Source of the DNA: an uncultured Bacteroidales bacterium
GTDB taxonomy: Bacteria; Bacteroidota; Bacteroidia; Bacteroidales; Bacteroidaceae
NCBI GenBank assembly: GCA_902799655.1
Contig: CADCBH010000013.1
Span: 32,140 to 96,139, forward strand
Length of the DNA stretch: 64,000 bases
Direction of reading: 5' to 3'
The translations under genes and the position numbers were made by a program. The notes beneath the pieces were generated by a model. It saw only the letters and a list, made by a program, of their open reading frames with translations, was not told the DNA's origin and did not search any database. This document shows, one piece after another, positions 19,389-26,537 of this stretch. Every line of letters starts with the position of its first letter. Position 1 is the first letter of the stretch.

Positions 19389-20807
19389 TTATTTGTTACG
19401 CTCTTCAATCTTCTTATTGATGTCATCAATGACCTCGTCGGTCAACTCATAGCGAGAGATGATAAACATGGCCAGACCAAGCAGGATGGCGGGGATGACG
19501 CATACCAGCCACAGGATACCCTGCTCGGCAAATGGGGTCTGAACGGTCTCCTTGGCGTTGAAGCCTACATAGGCCAGCACAAGTCCGGGGACGACACCAC
19601 CAAGTGCCATACCGGCCTTGAAGAAGATACCCGTCAGGGCGTTGACGATACCCGAGATGCGCTTGCCGGTGGTGTACTCGCCATAGGAGATGACCTCGGG
19701 CACCAGTGCCCACATGTAACCGGTAGCCACGATGACACCCGTCGACTTGATAAACTGAGCCACATAGACAATCCACATCTGCTCCTTGAGGGATGGAATG
19801 ATACTGACGACATACAGGATGCCCATACCGACGATGGCTACTGTCAGGAAGATATTGAACATGCCGCGCTTGCCGACAGCTTTCTTAATAGCAGGAACGA
19901 GGGGCATGAAGATAAAGGCAGGAATAGAGCCCAGACCCATGAAGATAGCCAGTTGGTCACTGGTAGCCTGCAAGTTACAGGTCATATAGTACGAACCAGC
20001 GGCATTACCTACTGACATCATGGCGAAGGCTGTGATGAAGAAGAAGGCTAGGATGCGCAAGGGGCGGTTGCGGAGGAATTCCGTCCACAGGTCACTCACT
20101 TTCACGTCTTCCATATCCTTAGCGTCCATCACCACGCGCTCCTTGGTCTGCGAGAAGCAGAAGAAGAGCAGCAGCATGCCGACAGTGGCATAGATGGCCA
20201 TCGTGATAAACCAGGCACTGCTGGCCTCAGGGGTATTGATGATTGCCGAACCATCGGCAGCCTTGGGGGCGAAGAGGGCGACGACGAGGGGGATACCGGA
20301 GGCAACGCAGAGACCGCCGACATTGGCCAGGAACATACGGACACTGGTCAGGGTGGTAATCTCATCGGTATCGCGCGTCAGCGAAGAGTTCAGAGCACCG
20401 TAAGGCACATTAATCAATGTGTATAACATCGACATGCCAACATAGGTCACGTAGGCATAGACGAGTGATGGAGCGAAACCATTCCAGAAGCACAGGATGG
20501 CGAAACCTGTCAGTGGGATACCGCCTAGCACAAGATAGGAACGGTATTTACCCAACTTGGGATTGTGCTTGTCAACATAGGTACCTACCAGGGGATCCCA
20601 GAGCACGTCTACCAGACGGACGACGAGAAACATGGTGGCAGCGTCAGCAGGGTCAAGGCCATAAATGTTGGTGTAGAAAAACAGCAAATACATGCTGATG
20701 GTTTGGTAAATCAGGTTCTGAGCTAGGTCGCCCGAACCGAATCCGATTCTTTGAAGCCAGGATAGTTTGTAGAATCCTTTTGCTCCTTGAGTTTCGTTAG
20801 GTGTCAT
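19389..20807 (-). CDS. GPH-type glycoside/pentoside:cation symporter (MFS)
   Basis: The 472-residue protein has about twelve hydrophobic segments. The start (MTPNETQGAKGFYKLSWLQRIGFGSGDLAQNLIYQ) and the loop VRLVDVLWDPLVGTYVDKHNPKLGKYRSYLV are the GPH (MelB/XylP) signature, with Asp residues in helix II that bind sodium or protons. This family imports oligosaccharides or glycosides with Na+, H+ or Li+. As first gene of the operon with GH10 and GH43 it most likely takes up xylo-oligosaccharides across the inner membrane, like XynD of P. bryantii. A minus-strand TAACTTTG box at 20837-20844 is its probable promoter. Confidence 0.92.
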   Translation of the reverse strand: MTPNETQGAKGFYKLSWLQRIGFGSGDLAQNLIYQTISMYLLFFYTNIYGLDPADAATMFLVVRLVDVLWDPLVGTYVDKHNPKLGKYRSYLVLGGIPLTGFAILCFWNGFAPSLVYAYVTYVGMSMLYTLINVPYGALNSSLTRDTDEITTLTSVRMFLANVGGLCVASGIPLVVALFAPKAADGSAIINTPEASSAWFITMAIYATVGMLLLFFCFSQTKERVVMDAKDMEDVKVSDLWTEFLRNRPLRILAFFFITAFAMMSVGNAAGSYYMTCNLQATSDQLAIFMGLGSIPAFIFMPLVPAIKKAVGKRGMFNIFLTVAIVGMGILYVVSIIPSLKEQMWIVYVAQFIKSTGVIVATGYMWALVPEVISYGEYTTGKRISGIVNALTGIFFKAGMALGGVVPGLVLAYVGFNAKETVQTPFAEQGILWLVCVIPAILLGLAMFIISRYELTDEVIDDINKKIEERNK

Positions 20808-20836
20808 TTGCTTTTAGGTTTAATACAATTTTGGTG

Positions 20837-20958
20837 CAAAGTTACACTTTTCTGCTGAAATGGATGTTTTTTGATGTTACAAATACATACCTTATTTGTT
20901 TCATAAAGATAAAAAATGCGTTTTCTTTTTACTATCTGACAATTTTTTTCTACCTTTG
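20837..20958. promoter_or_regulatory. Divergent xylan promoter region
   Basis: TAACTTTG (20837-20844, minus) faces the symporter operon. TACCTTTG (20951-20958, plus) faces the acetylesterase, whose ATG follows at 20988. The AT-rich 106 bases between the two boxes would hold any shared operator, but no clear dyad was seen. Confidence 0.6.
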
Positions 20959-20987
20959 CCACCAACATTAAAGCAAAAATCATTGTC

Positions 20988-22931
20988 ATGAGAAAACTTT
21001 TTCTTCTTTTCCTGTTGGCAGGCTGCTGTATTGCCCAAGCCGAAATTCAGTTACCTCAGTTGTTCCAGTCGGGCATGGTGCTCCAGCGTGGCAAACCTAT
21101 CCCTGTTTGGGGTAAGGCCGCTCCGGAAGAGCAGGTGGTCATTGTATGGCAGAAGAAAAAGTACCAGACGCAGGCTGATGCCGAAGGTCGCTGGCGTATC
21201 GACCTGCCTAACACCAAGGCGGGCGGTCCCTATACGCTGATCATTGGCAATCACGAACTCACCGATGTGCTGGTGGGCGATGTCTGGCTGTGTTCAGGCC
21301 AGTCGAATATCGATGTCACTATCGAGCGTGTCTATCCGCAATATGTCGATGAAATTGAGCATTTTGATAATAATATGGTACGTTTGTTACGCGTGCGTAA
21401 TGCCACCAACACCCATGGCGTGCAAGACGATATTCTGCCTACGCAGTGGAAGGCGCTCAACAAGGAGAATGCCTGGCTCTTCTCGGCTGTAGGCACATTC
21501 CTAGGTCTCCGCATGCAGCAGCAGACACATGTGCCACAGGGTATTATCGTCAACAGTTGGGGCGGAACACCTATCGAGGCGTGGCTTTCTGCCGATTCCC
21601 TGCAAAATAGCCATCCATTGCTGCTCGAAAAGACCCGTCTCTATGACAATAAGGAGTATGTAGCTGCACAGATGCAGGCGAACAATCTGGCCGATCGTCG
21701 ATGGAATGAGCTGTTAGATAGACAAGATGCGGGTATTGCTGGCCGTTTTACCGCCCACGACTGCGATGACGCTTCGTGGAACGTTATCGACCAGAACAAC
21801 TGGGGCTGGCGCGGAACGGGTACCACTTGGTTGCGTCAGCACGTCCAGATCGACAAGGCCCATGCCGGACAGCCTGCCCGTCTGCTGCTGGGAACGCTCT
21901 TTGATGCAGATATCACCTATGTCAACGGCCAACAGGTAGGACGCACCTACTACCAATATCCGCCACGTCGCTACGACATCCCTGCAGGCCTGTTGCGCGA
22001 GGGTGACAACGTCATCACCATCCGCTTTATCAATAAATACGGCGTGGCCCACTTCATTCCCGAGAAACCCTATCTGTTGGCTTTTGGTAACGACCGCTTC
22101 AGCCAGAACCCTATGCCCAAAGATGTCATTGCCCTCAGTCCGCTGTGGAAGCACCATGCTGGTGCCGAGATGCCAGCCTGTCCTTCGGGTGATGTCTCCC
22201 TGCAAAACCTGCCAACCACGCTCTATAATGCCGTCGTGCATCCCCTGGCACCCTTCGCCCTCAGCGGTGTGGTATGGTATCAGGGAGAGTCGAATACGGG
22301 CAATCCTGCGCCCTATGGCGACTTTCTGCGTAAGCTGATGGGTGGTTGGCGCGCACTGTGGAACGAACCTTCCCTGCCGTTCTGCATCGTCCAGCTAGCC
22401 AACTATGATGGTCGCCAGCAGACGGGTATGCCTTCGCCTATCAAGCCGCAGACGAATCCGATGAACAGCAATTGGGCACGCTTACGCGAGATCCAGCGTC
22501 TAGCCACCATTGGCGACCAGTATGCCGAAACGGCTTGTATCATCGACCTCGGTGAGACGGTCGATATCCATCCTTTGCGCAAGAAGGAGGTAGCCGAGCG
22601 AATCGGTCTCTGCATGGACCGCTTGGTCTATGGCAAAGGTGTAGCATTGTCTGCTCAGCCCGTGGGTCATCGTGTCGAGGGCGCCAAGGTGACCATTATC
22701 TTCGACCAGCCCATGCAGTCGGGTAGTGTCGATGAGGTGGAAGTAGCTGGCGCTGACGGGCGCTTCGTGTCTGTCAAAGCCGCTGTTGAGGGTGCTGAGA
22801 TGACGTTCCTCTCTGCCGTCACGTCACCCGTTCGTGTACGCTATGCATGGAAAGACAATCCCGTTCATGCCAATCTGCATGCTGTCAGCGGCTTGCCCGC
22901 CATGCCTTTCGAATATCAGTTAGATCGTTGA
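20988..22931 (+). CDS. Exported SGNH-type acetylesterase (sialate O-acetylesterase / acetylxylan esterase family)
   Basis: The 647-residue protein has a signal peptide (MRKLFLLFLLAGCCIAQAE). The catalytic Ser lies in VWLCSGQSNIDVTIERV, the SGNH glycine block in VWYQGESNTGNPAPYGDF, and a probable Asp/His pair in ETVDIHPLRKKEVAERI. A beta-sandwich insert of GH2/galactose-binding type sits around residues 230-350 (ADITYVNGQQVG to DNVITIRF). It removes acetyl groups from sugars. Beside the xylan operon, acetylxylan is the likely target, and it may correspond to XynE of P. bryantii. It is transcribed away from the operon from its own promoter. Confidence 0.85.
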   Translation: MRKLFLLFLLAGCCIAQAEIQLPQLFQSGMVLQRGKPIPVWGKAAPEEQVVIVWQKKKYQTQADAEGRWRIDLPNTKAGGPYTLIIGNHELTDVLVGDVWLCSGQSNIDVTIERVYPQYVDEIEHFDNNMVRLLRVRNATNTHGVQDDILPTQWKALNKENAWLFSAVGTFLGLRMQQQTHVPQGIIVNSWGGTPIEAWLSADSLQNSHPLLLEKTRLYDNKEYVAAQMQANNLADRRWNELLDRQDAGIAGRFTAHDCDDASWNVIDQNNWGWRGTGTTWLRQHVQIDKAHAGQPARLLLGTLFDADITYVNGQQVGRTYYQYPPRRYDIPAGLLREGDNVITIRFINKYGVAHFIPEKPYLLAFGNDRFSQNPMPKDVIALSPLWKHHAGAEMPACPSGDVSLQNLPTTLYNAVVHPLAPFALSGVVWYQGESNTGNPAPYGDFLRKLMGGWRALWNEPSLPFCIVQLANYDGRQQTGMPSPIKPQTNPMNSNWARLREIQRLATIGDQYAETACIIDLGETVDIHPLRKKEVAERIGLCMDRLVYGKGVALSAQPVGHRVEGAKVTIIFDQPMQSGSVDEVEVAGADGRFVSVKAAVEGAEMTFLSAVTSPVRVRYAWKDNPVHANLHAVSGLPAMPFEYQLDR

Positions 22932-22948
22932 TTTCTCAGGAAACAATA

Positions 22949-23737
22949 CTATTTCAGCAGACAACCGGTAAAGATGCGGCCTGATTGGATGCCCAGCCGG
23001 CGTGCTGAGAAGTAGTCGTCTGCCTGCTGGTAGGTGCAGACGGGCGACACCCGGATGGCGTCGCTACGGAGTCCGGCGGCTAGGAGTTGCCGGCGATTGC
23101 ACTCGGGTAGGTCGATGTGCCATTTGGCGTCGTGCCTGCTGATGGCCGACATCTTGAAACCTGCTTGCTTGAAAGCCTCATAGACCTCATCGCCCACCTC
23201 GAAGCTGTCGAGATGGATGCCAGGACCGATTTGCGCCCTCAGCTGTTCAGGATGTGTGCCGTAGGCTGCCGTCATCTCCGCCACCGCTTGTTCCGCAATC
23301 CGCGCTACCGTACCCCGCCAACCGGCATGAATAGCACTGGCGGCATGATGCACTGCATCGTAGAGTAGGATAGGGATGCAGTCGGCCGTAGAGACACCGA
23401 TACACACCCCGCTGAGGTCAGTCATCAGCGCGTCGTAGCCTTCCAGCGCCTCTTGGCGCTCTGTTTCTGGCAGTGCGAGCAGGGCTTCGTCGATGCGTAC
23501 CATCTTCGTCAGATGCACCTGATGGGGCATCACCAAACGGTCGTCGTTGATTTGCAACAGACGGCACAGGGCTTGGCGGTTCTCGCGGATATGCGCCTCG
23601 CTGTCGCCACAGAAGCGGTTGATGTTAAACGAGGCATAGCTGTCCGTACTGCTGCCGCCGCCTCTTCTGCTGCTGAAGGCCGTCAGTCCTTCGCCCATGT
23701 CATAGTAATCCAGTTGGGGCTGTATCATGTTGTTCAT
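22949..23737 (-). CDS. pgeF: Peptidoglycan editing factor (multicopper-oxidase-like, YfiH/PgeF)
   Basis: The start at 23737 (MNNMIQPQLDYYDMG) gives 262 residues. The longer frame would place its ATG inside the -7 box TATCTTTG (23765-23772, minus). The metal-site histidine and cysteine pattern of the laccase-domain family is present: VMPHQVHLTKMV, STADCIPILLYD, IHAGWRGTVARIAE and IGPGIHLDSFEVGDEV. PgeF removes L-Ser wrongly placed in the peptidoglycan stem in E. coli. Related enzymes also act on purine nucleosides. It converges with the acetylesterase (17-base gap). Confidence 0.92.
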   Translation of the reverse strand: MNNMIQPQLDYYDMGEGLTAFSSRRGGGSSTDSYASFNINRFCGDSEAHIRENRQALCRLLQINDDRLVMPHQVHLTKMVRIDEALLALPETERQEALEGYDALMTDLSGVCIGVSTADCIPILLYDAVHHAASAIHAGWRGTVARIAEQAVAEMTAAYGTHPEQLRAQIGPGIHLDSFEVGDEVYEAFKQAGFKMSAISRHDAKWHIDLPECNRRQLLAAGLRSDAIRVSPVCTYQQADDYFSARRLGIQSGRIFTGCLLK

Positions 23738-23802
23738 TGCGATGAGTATGCTTTGTTCGTGGTGCAAAGATACAAAATATTTGGTATTTCCAGCTGCTTT
23801 CC

Positions 23803-23833
23803 TTGTTTCTTATCCGTTTTTTCTTTATCTTTG
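23803..23833 (+). promoter_or_regulatory. Promoter of the bile-acid:sodium symporter gene
   Basis: TTG at 23803-23805, a 20-base spacer, and TATCTTTG at 23826-23833 lie 18 bases before the ATG at 23852. It is divergent from the pgeF box at 23765-23772. Confidence 0.75.
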
Positions 23834-23851
23834 CCCTCAAAAAATAGTAAG

Positions 23852-24781
23852 ATGAAACGACTCTGCCACTTGATATCCGATTATATGGGCATCCTGGTGC
23901 TCATCGCTGCCGTGTTGGCACTCGTGTTCCCCGAGACGCTGGCTACGGTGCGTCCTACTGTCATCAATTACCTGCTGGGTGTCGTCATGTTTGGTATGGG
24001 CCTTACGCTCAATCTCCATGACTTCCAAATAGTGTTCAGCCGCCCCAAGGATGTCATCATAGGTTGTCTGGCACAGTTCACCGTCATGCCCTTGCTGGCA
24101 TGGATTCTGTCGCGCCTCTTTGCTCTCGACGAGGCATTGGCGCTGGGTGTGGTGCTGGTAGGTTGTTGTCCAGGTGGTACCGCCTCTAATGTCATCACCT
24201 ATCTCGCCAAGGGCGACCTCGCGTTGTCAGTGGGCATGACGGGCGTCTCCACGCTGTTGGCACCGCTGATGACTCCCCTGCTCACGTGGGCTTTAGCTGG
24301 CAAGAGCGTCGATGTCAATGTGGTGAGCATGTTCCTGAGTATCCTCTGGGTGGTTATCCTGCCCATCGCTGCCGGTTTGGTTGTCAAGTGGCTGTGGCCC
24401 AGGTTCACCGAACAGGCCACCGACTATCTTCCCGCCTTCTCGTCGATAGCCATTGCCTTCATCGTGGCCATCATCATCGCCGCCAATGCCAGCAAGCTGT
24501 TGGCAGGCGGAGGGGTAATTCTCCTTGTGGTGATGCTTCACAACCTCTGTGGACTTTCCATCGGCTATCTCATTGGCAGCCTCTTGCGCCTGACATCAGC
24601 CAAGAAGCGGGCCATATCAATAGAAGTAGGCATGCAAAACTCCGGTTTGGCCAGCAGTCTGGCCACCATTCATTTTGCTACCTATCCCCTCGCCACCATT
24701 CCAGGTGCCATCTTCAGCGTGTGGCACAATATCAGTGGCGCAGCGGTCGCCTATCTGTATAGGCGCCGCATGCTTTCATAA
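23852..24781 (+). CDS. Bile acid:sodium symporter (BASS) family transporter
   Basis: The protein has 309 residues from ATG at 23852 (MKRLCHLISDYMG). The long upstream extension of the frame is antisense to pgeF and includes the promoter. Nine to ten hydrophobic helices follow the BASS/YocS plan: GVVMFGMGLTLNLHDF, GVVLVGCCPGGTASNVITYLAKGDLALSV (the discontinuous helix that binds sodium) and EVGMQNSGLASSLA. Bacterial members carry sulphonates, pantoate, keto-acids or bile salts with sodium. The substrate here is unknown and neighbours give no clue. Confidence 0.9.
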   Translation: MKRLCHLISDYMGILVLIAAVLALVFPETLATVRPTVINYLLGVVMFGMGLTLNLHDFQIVFSRPKDVIIGCLAQFTVMPLLAWILSRLFALDEALALGVVLVGCCPGGTASNVITYLAKGDLALSVGMTGVSTLLAPLMTPLLTWALAGKSVDVNVVSMFLSILWVVILPIAAGLVVKWLWPRFTEQATDYLPAFSSIAIAFIVAIIIAANASKLLAGGGVILLVVMLHNLCGLSIGYLIGSLLRLTSAKKRAISIEVGMQNSGLASSLATIHFATYPLATIPGAIFSVWHNISGAAVAYLYRRRMLS

Positions 24782-24787
24782 AAGTGA

Positions 24788-25069
24788 TTATTCGAAGGTG
24801 AATTCGGTCTTCTCTACGCCCTCTCCGTAGATGGTCTTAAAGTCATTCTTCATCGAGATAACGTAGTATCCCATCTGGCGCCACTGCTCACCGAGCGTGT
24901 TGGCCTTGGTGGGATTGGCGTGGTCGCGGACGTCGTCGTCGGCTATGAGCATGAAGGCTGCCGACTTGTGTACGTTGCTGAGGCCGTAGTTATGCATTGA
25001 GCAGTCACCGCCGCTGTTGCCTAAGATGAGGAAGGCGACAAGCACCCATTGAAACTTTAATCTTTTCAT
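24788..25069 (-). pseudogene. C-terminal remnant of an exported HAD-type phosphatase
   Basis: From ATG at 25069 there are 93 residues. A signal-like start MKRLKFQWVLVAFLI runs straight into LGNSGGDCSMHNYGLSN, which looks like the last HAD motif (GNSxGD). The remainder, IADDDVRDHANPTKANTL and YYVISMKNDFKTIYG, reads like the end of Bacteroidota haloacid-dehalogenase-like phosphatases of over 300 residues. The nucleophile motif DxDxT and the middle of the protein are absent, so an internal deletion seems to have fused the first codons to the tail. The upstream promoter is also off consensus (GACCTTTG at 25114-25121 with TTG at 25142-25144, 20-base spacer). The family call is from memory of the tail motifs. 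Confidence 0.6.
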
Positions 25070-25162
25070 ACTGATGATTGTTTTTAGAATGATATTTGAT
25101 GCACAACTGGGCGCAAAGGTCGGAAATAATATCGATATTAGCAAATTTTCTTCTACAAACTC

Positions 25163-25192
25163 TTGCAAATTTAAAAAAAAGTTGTATATTTG
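25163..25192 (+). promoter_or_regulatory. Promoter of candidate small RNA / radC leader
   Basis: TTG at 25163-25165, a 19-base spacer, then TATATTTG at 25185-25192 match the Bacteroidota consensus. Nothing codes until radC at 25383. Confidence 0.75.
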
Positions 25193-25197
25193 CATCC

Positions 25198-25348
25198 GGA
25201 ATCCAAAATAAAGGTAGATAATAAAACACCTCAAAAACAGGTTAGCAATTGAAGTAATAATTAGTATCGGAGTTCAGAGGAACTTGGGGGGAAATATGGT
25301 GAAGATAGAGGCCGCTTGAGGGAACCGATGCCCAAGAGCGGTTTTTTT
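25198..25348 (+). ncRNA. Candidate small RNA (about 150 nt) ending in a terminator
   Basis: The promoter at 25163-25192 is followed by about 150 non-coding bases. They contain short hairpins (ACCT/AGGT; AGTTC-AGAG-GAACT around 25270) and end in an intrinsic terminator. Its stem is 25312-25322 with 25331-25341, five outer pairs (CCGCT/AGCGG), a small internal loop and three inner G-C pairs, followed by seven T (25342-25348). It could be a free small RNA or an attenuated leader of radC, which starts 34 bases later. I could not match it to tmRNA, SRP RNA or RNase P motifs. Confidence 0.45.
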
Positions 25349-25382
25349 GTAGATTTTAGAGAAGTCAATCATATATCAAGCA

Positions 25383-26075
25383 ATGGAGAATCATAAACTG
25401 AACATCAACGAGTGGGCCGAGGAGGACAGGCCCCGCGAAAAGATGGAACGGCTGGGTCCGCAGGCGTTGAGTGATGCCGAACTGCTGGCTATTCTCGTGG
25501 GCTCTGGATCTGCTCATGAGGATGCCGTCGCCCTCATGAAGCGCATCCTAGCCGATTGTAACAACAACCTCAATACCTTGGGTAAGATGAGCGTGAGAGA
25601 GCTCTGCCAATATCATGGCGTTGGCCCAGCAAAGGCCATTACCATCATGGCAGCCTGCGAGCTTGGCAAGCGCCGCCAGATGGAGACCCCCGAGGAGCGC
25701 CCCGACTTAGGCACCGCCACCAAGATCTATAACCACATGCATCCCCTATTGCAAGACTGCGACGTTGAGGAGTTCTGGCTGTTGCTAATGAATCAGAACC
25801 AACGCCTGATCCGTCAGACGCGTATCGCCCGTGGTGGCATCACCGAGGTGAGTGTCGATATCCGACTGATCATGCGCGAGGCGGTGGTGAACAATGCCAC
25901 CATCCTCGCTGTCTGCCACAACCATCCCTCGGGCAACCTCCGCCCCAGTCAGGACGATAACAACCTGACCAGCAGCATCAAGCAGGCCTGCAGCCTCATG
26001 CGCATCCACTTCCTCGACCACGTCATCATCACCGATGGCGCCTATTTCAGCTACCACGAGACGGGGAGGCTCTGA
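25383..26075 (+). CDS. radC: RadC-family JAB-domain protein
   Basis: The 230-residue protein starts MENHKLNINEWAEEDRPREKM. An N-terminal helix-hairpin-helix type region (LSDAELLAILVGSG; YHGVGPAKAITIMAA) is followed by a JAB/MPN domain with the metal motif HNHPSGNLRPSQDD. The old DNA-repair assignment of RadC is doubtful. The fold suggests a metal-dependent hydrolase linked with natural transformation or mobile DNA. Length is standard. It converges end-to-end with the Fur-family gene: radC stops at 26075, the other at 26076. Confidence 0.95.
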   Translation: MENHKLNINEWAEEDRPREKMERLGPQALSDAELLAILVGSGSAHEDAVALMKRILADCNNNLNTLGKMSVRELCQYHGVGPAKAITIMAACELGKRRQMETPEERPDLGTATKIYNHMHPLLQDCDVEEFWLLLMNQNQRLIRQTRIARGGITEVSVDIRLIMREAVVNNATILAVCHNHPSGNLRPSQDDNNLTSSIKQACSLMRIHFLDHVIITDGAYFSYHETGRL

Positions 26076-26513
26076 CTATCGTTCTTTTTTATTATGTGCA
26101 CACTGCGGACAGATGCCTTTGACGACATACTCTGCCTCTTCCATTATGAAACCTGCAGGAAGAGGGACGGCGGGGATGCGGACATCAGTGAGACAAAGGG
26201 TGCGATGGCAAAGGCGACAGGTGAGGTGGACATGACCATGACAATGGCGCGTGTCGTCGAGGTGACAGACACAGTACTTCTGCGAGCCGGAGCCGTCGTC
26301 GATGCCATGCAGCAAATGGGCATCGGTGAACAACGTCAGCGTGCGGAAGAGGGTGGATCGGTCCACGGTAGGCAGGGCACCCTCGAGGTCGGCGAGGCTG
26401 AAAGCATCGGAGAAGCCATGACGCACCTTGCGCCAGATGAGCAGACGGACTGCCGTGAGACGAATGCCTGCATTGTCGAGCACCTGCTCGTCGGAGATAT
26501 CAGGGTGTATCAT
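26076..26513 (-). CDS. Fur-family metal-responsive repressor
   Basis: The 145-residue protein has a winged-helix N-terminus with RLTAVRLLIWRKV and STLFRTLTLFTDAHLLHGI as recognition region. The metal-binding half has the cluster HCHGHVHLTCRLCHRTLC and a C-terminal CPQC pair, giving a structural zinc site of two CxxC motifs. Family members are Fur (iron), Zur (zinc) and PerR (peroxide). The pattern leans towards Zur-like zinc sensing, but this is not decisive. It is 24 bases downstream of GH97, so it may share that transcript. Confidence 0.88.
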   Translation of the reverse strand: MIHPDISDEQVLDNAGIRLTAVRLLIWRKVRHGFSDAFSLADLEGALPTVDRSTLFRTLTLFTDAHLLHGIDDGSGSQKYCVCHLDDTRHCHGHVHLTCRLCHRTLCLTDVRIPAVPLPAGFIMEEAEYVVKGICPQCAHNKKER

Positions 26514-26537
26514 AGCTTCTGGATGTTTTGTAGGGGT

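Noticed and set aside
23453-23851. N-terminal extension of the symporter frame
   Set aside because: It is antisense to pgeF and contains the promoter of the real gene.
25198-25348. Assignment as 6S, SRP or tmRNA
   Set aside because: None of the sequence motifs I know for these RNAs is visible, so it stays an unnamed candidate.
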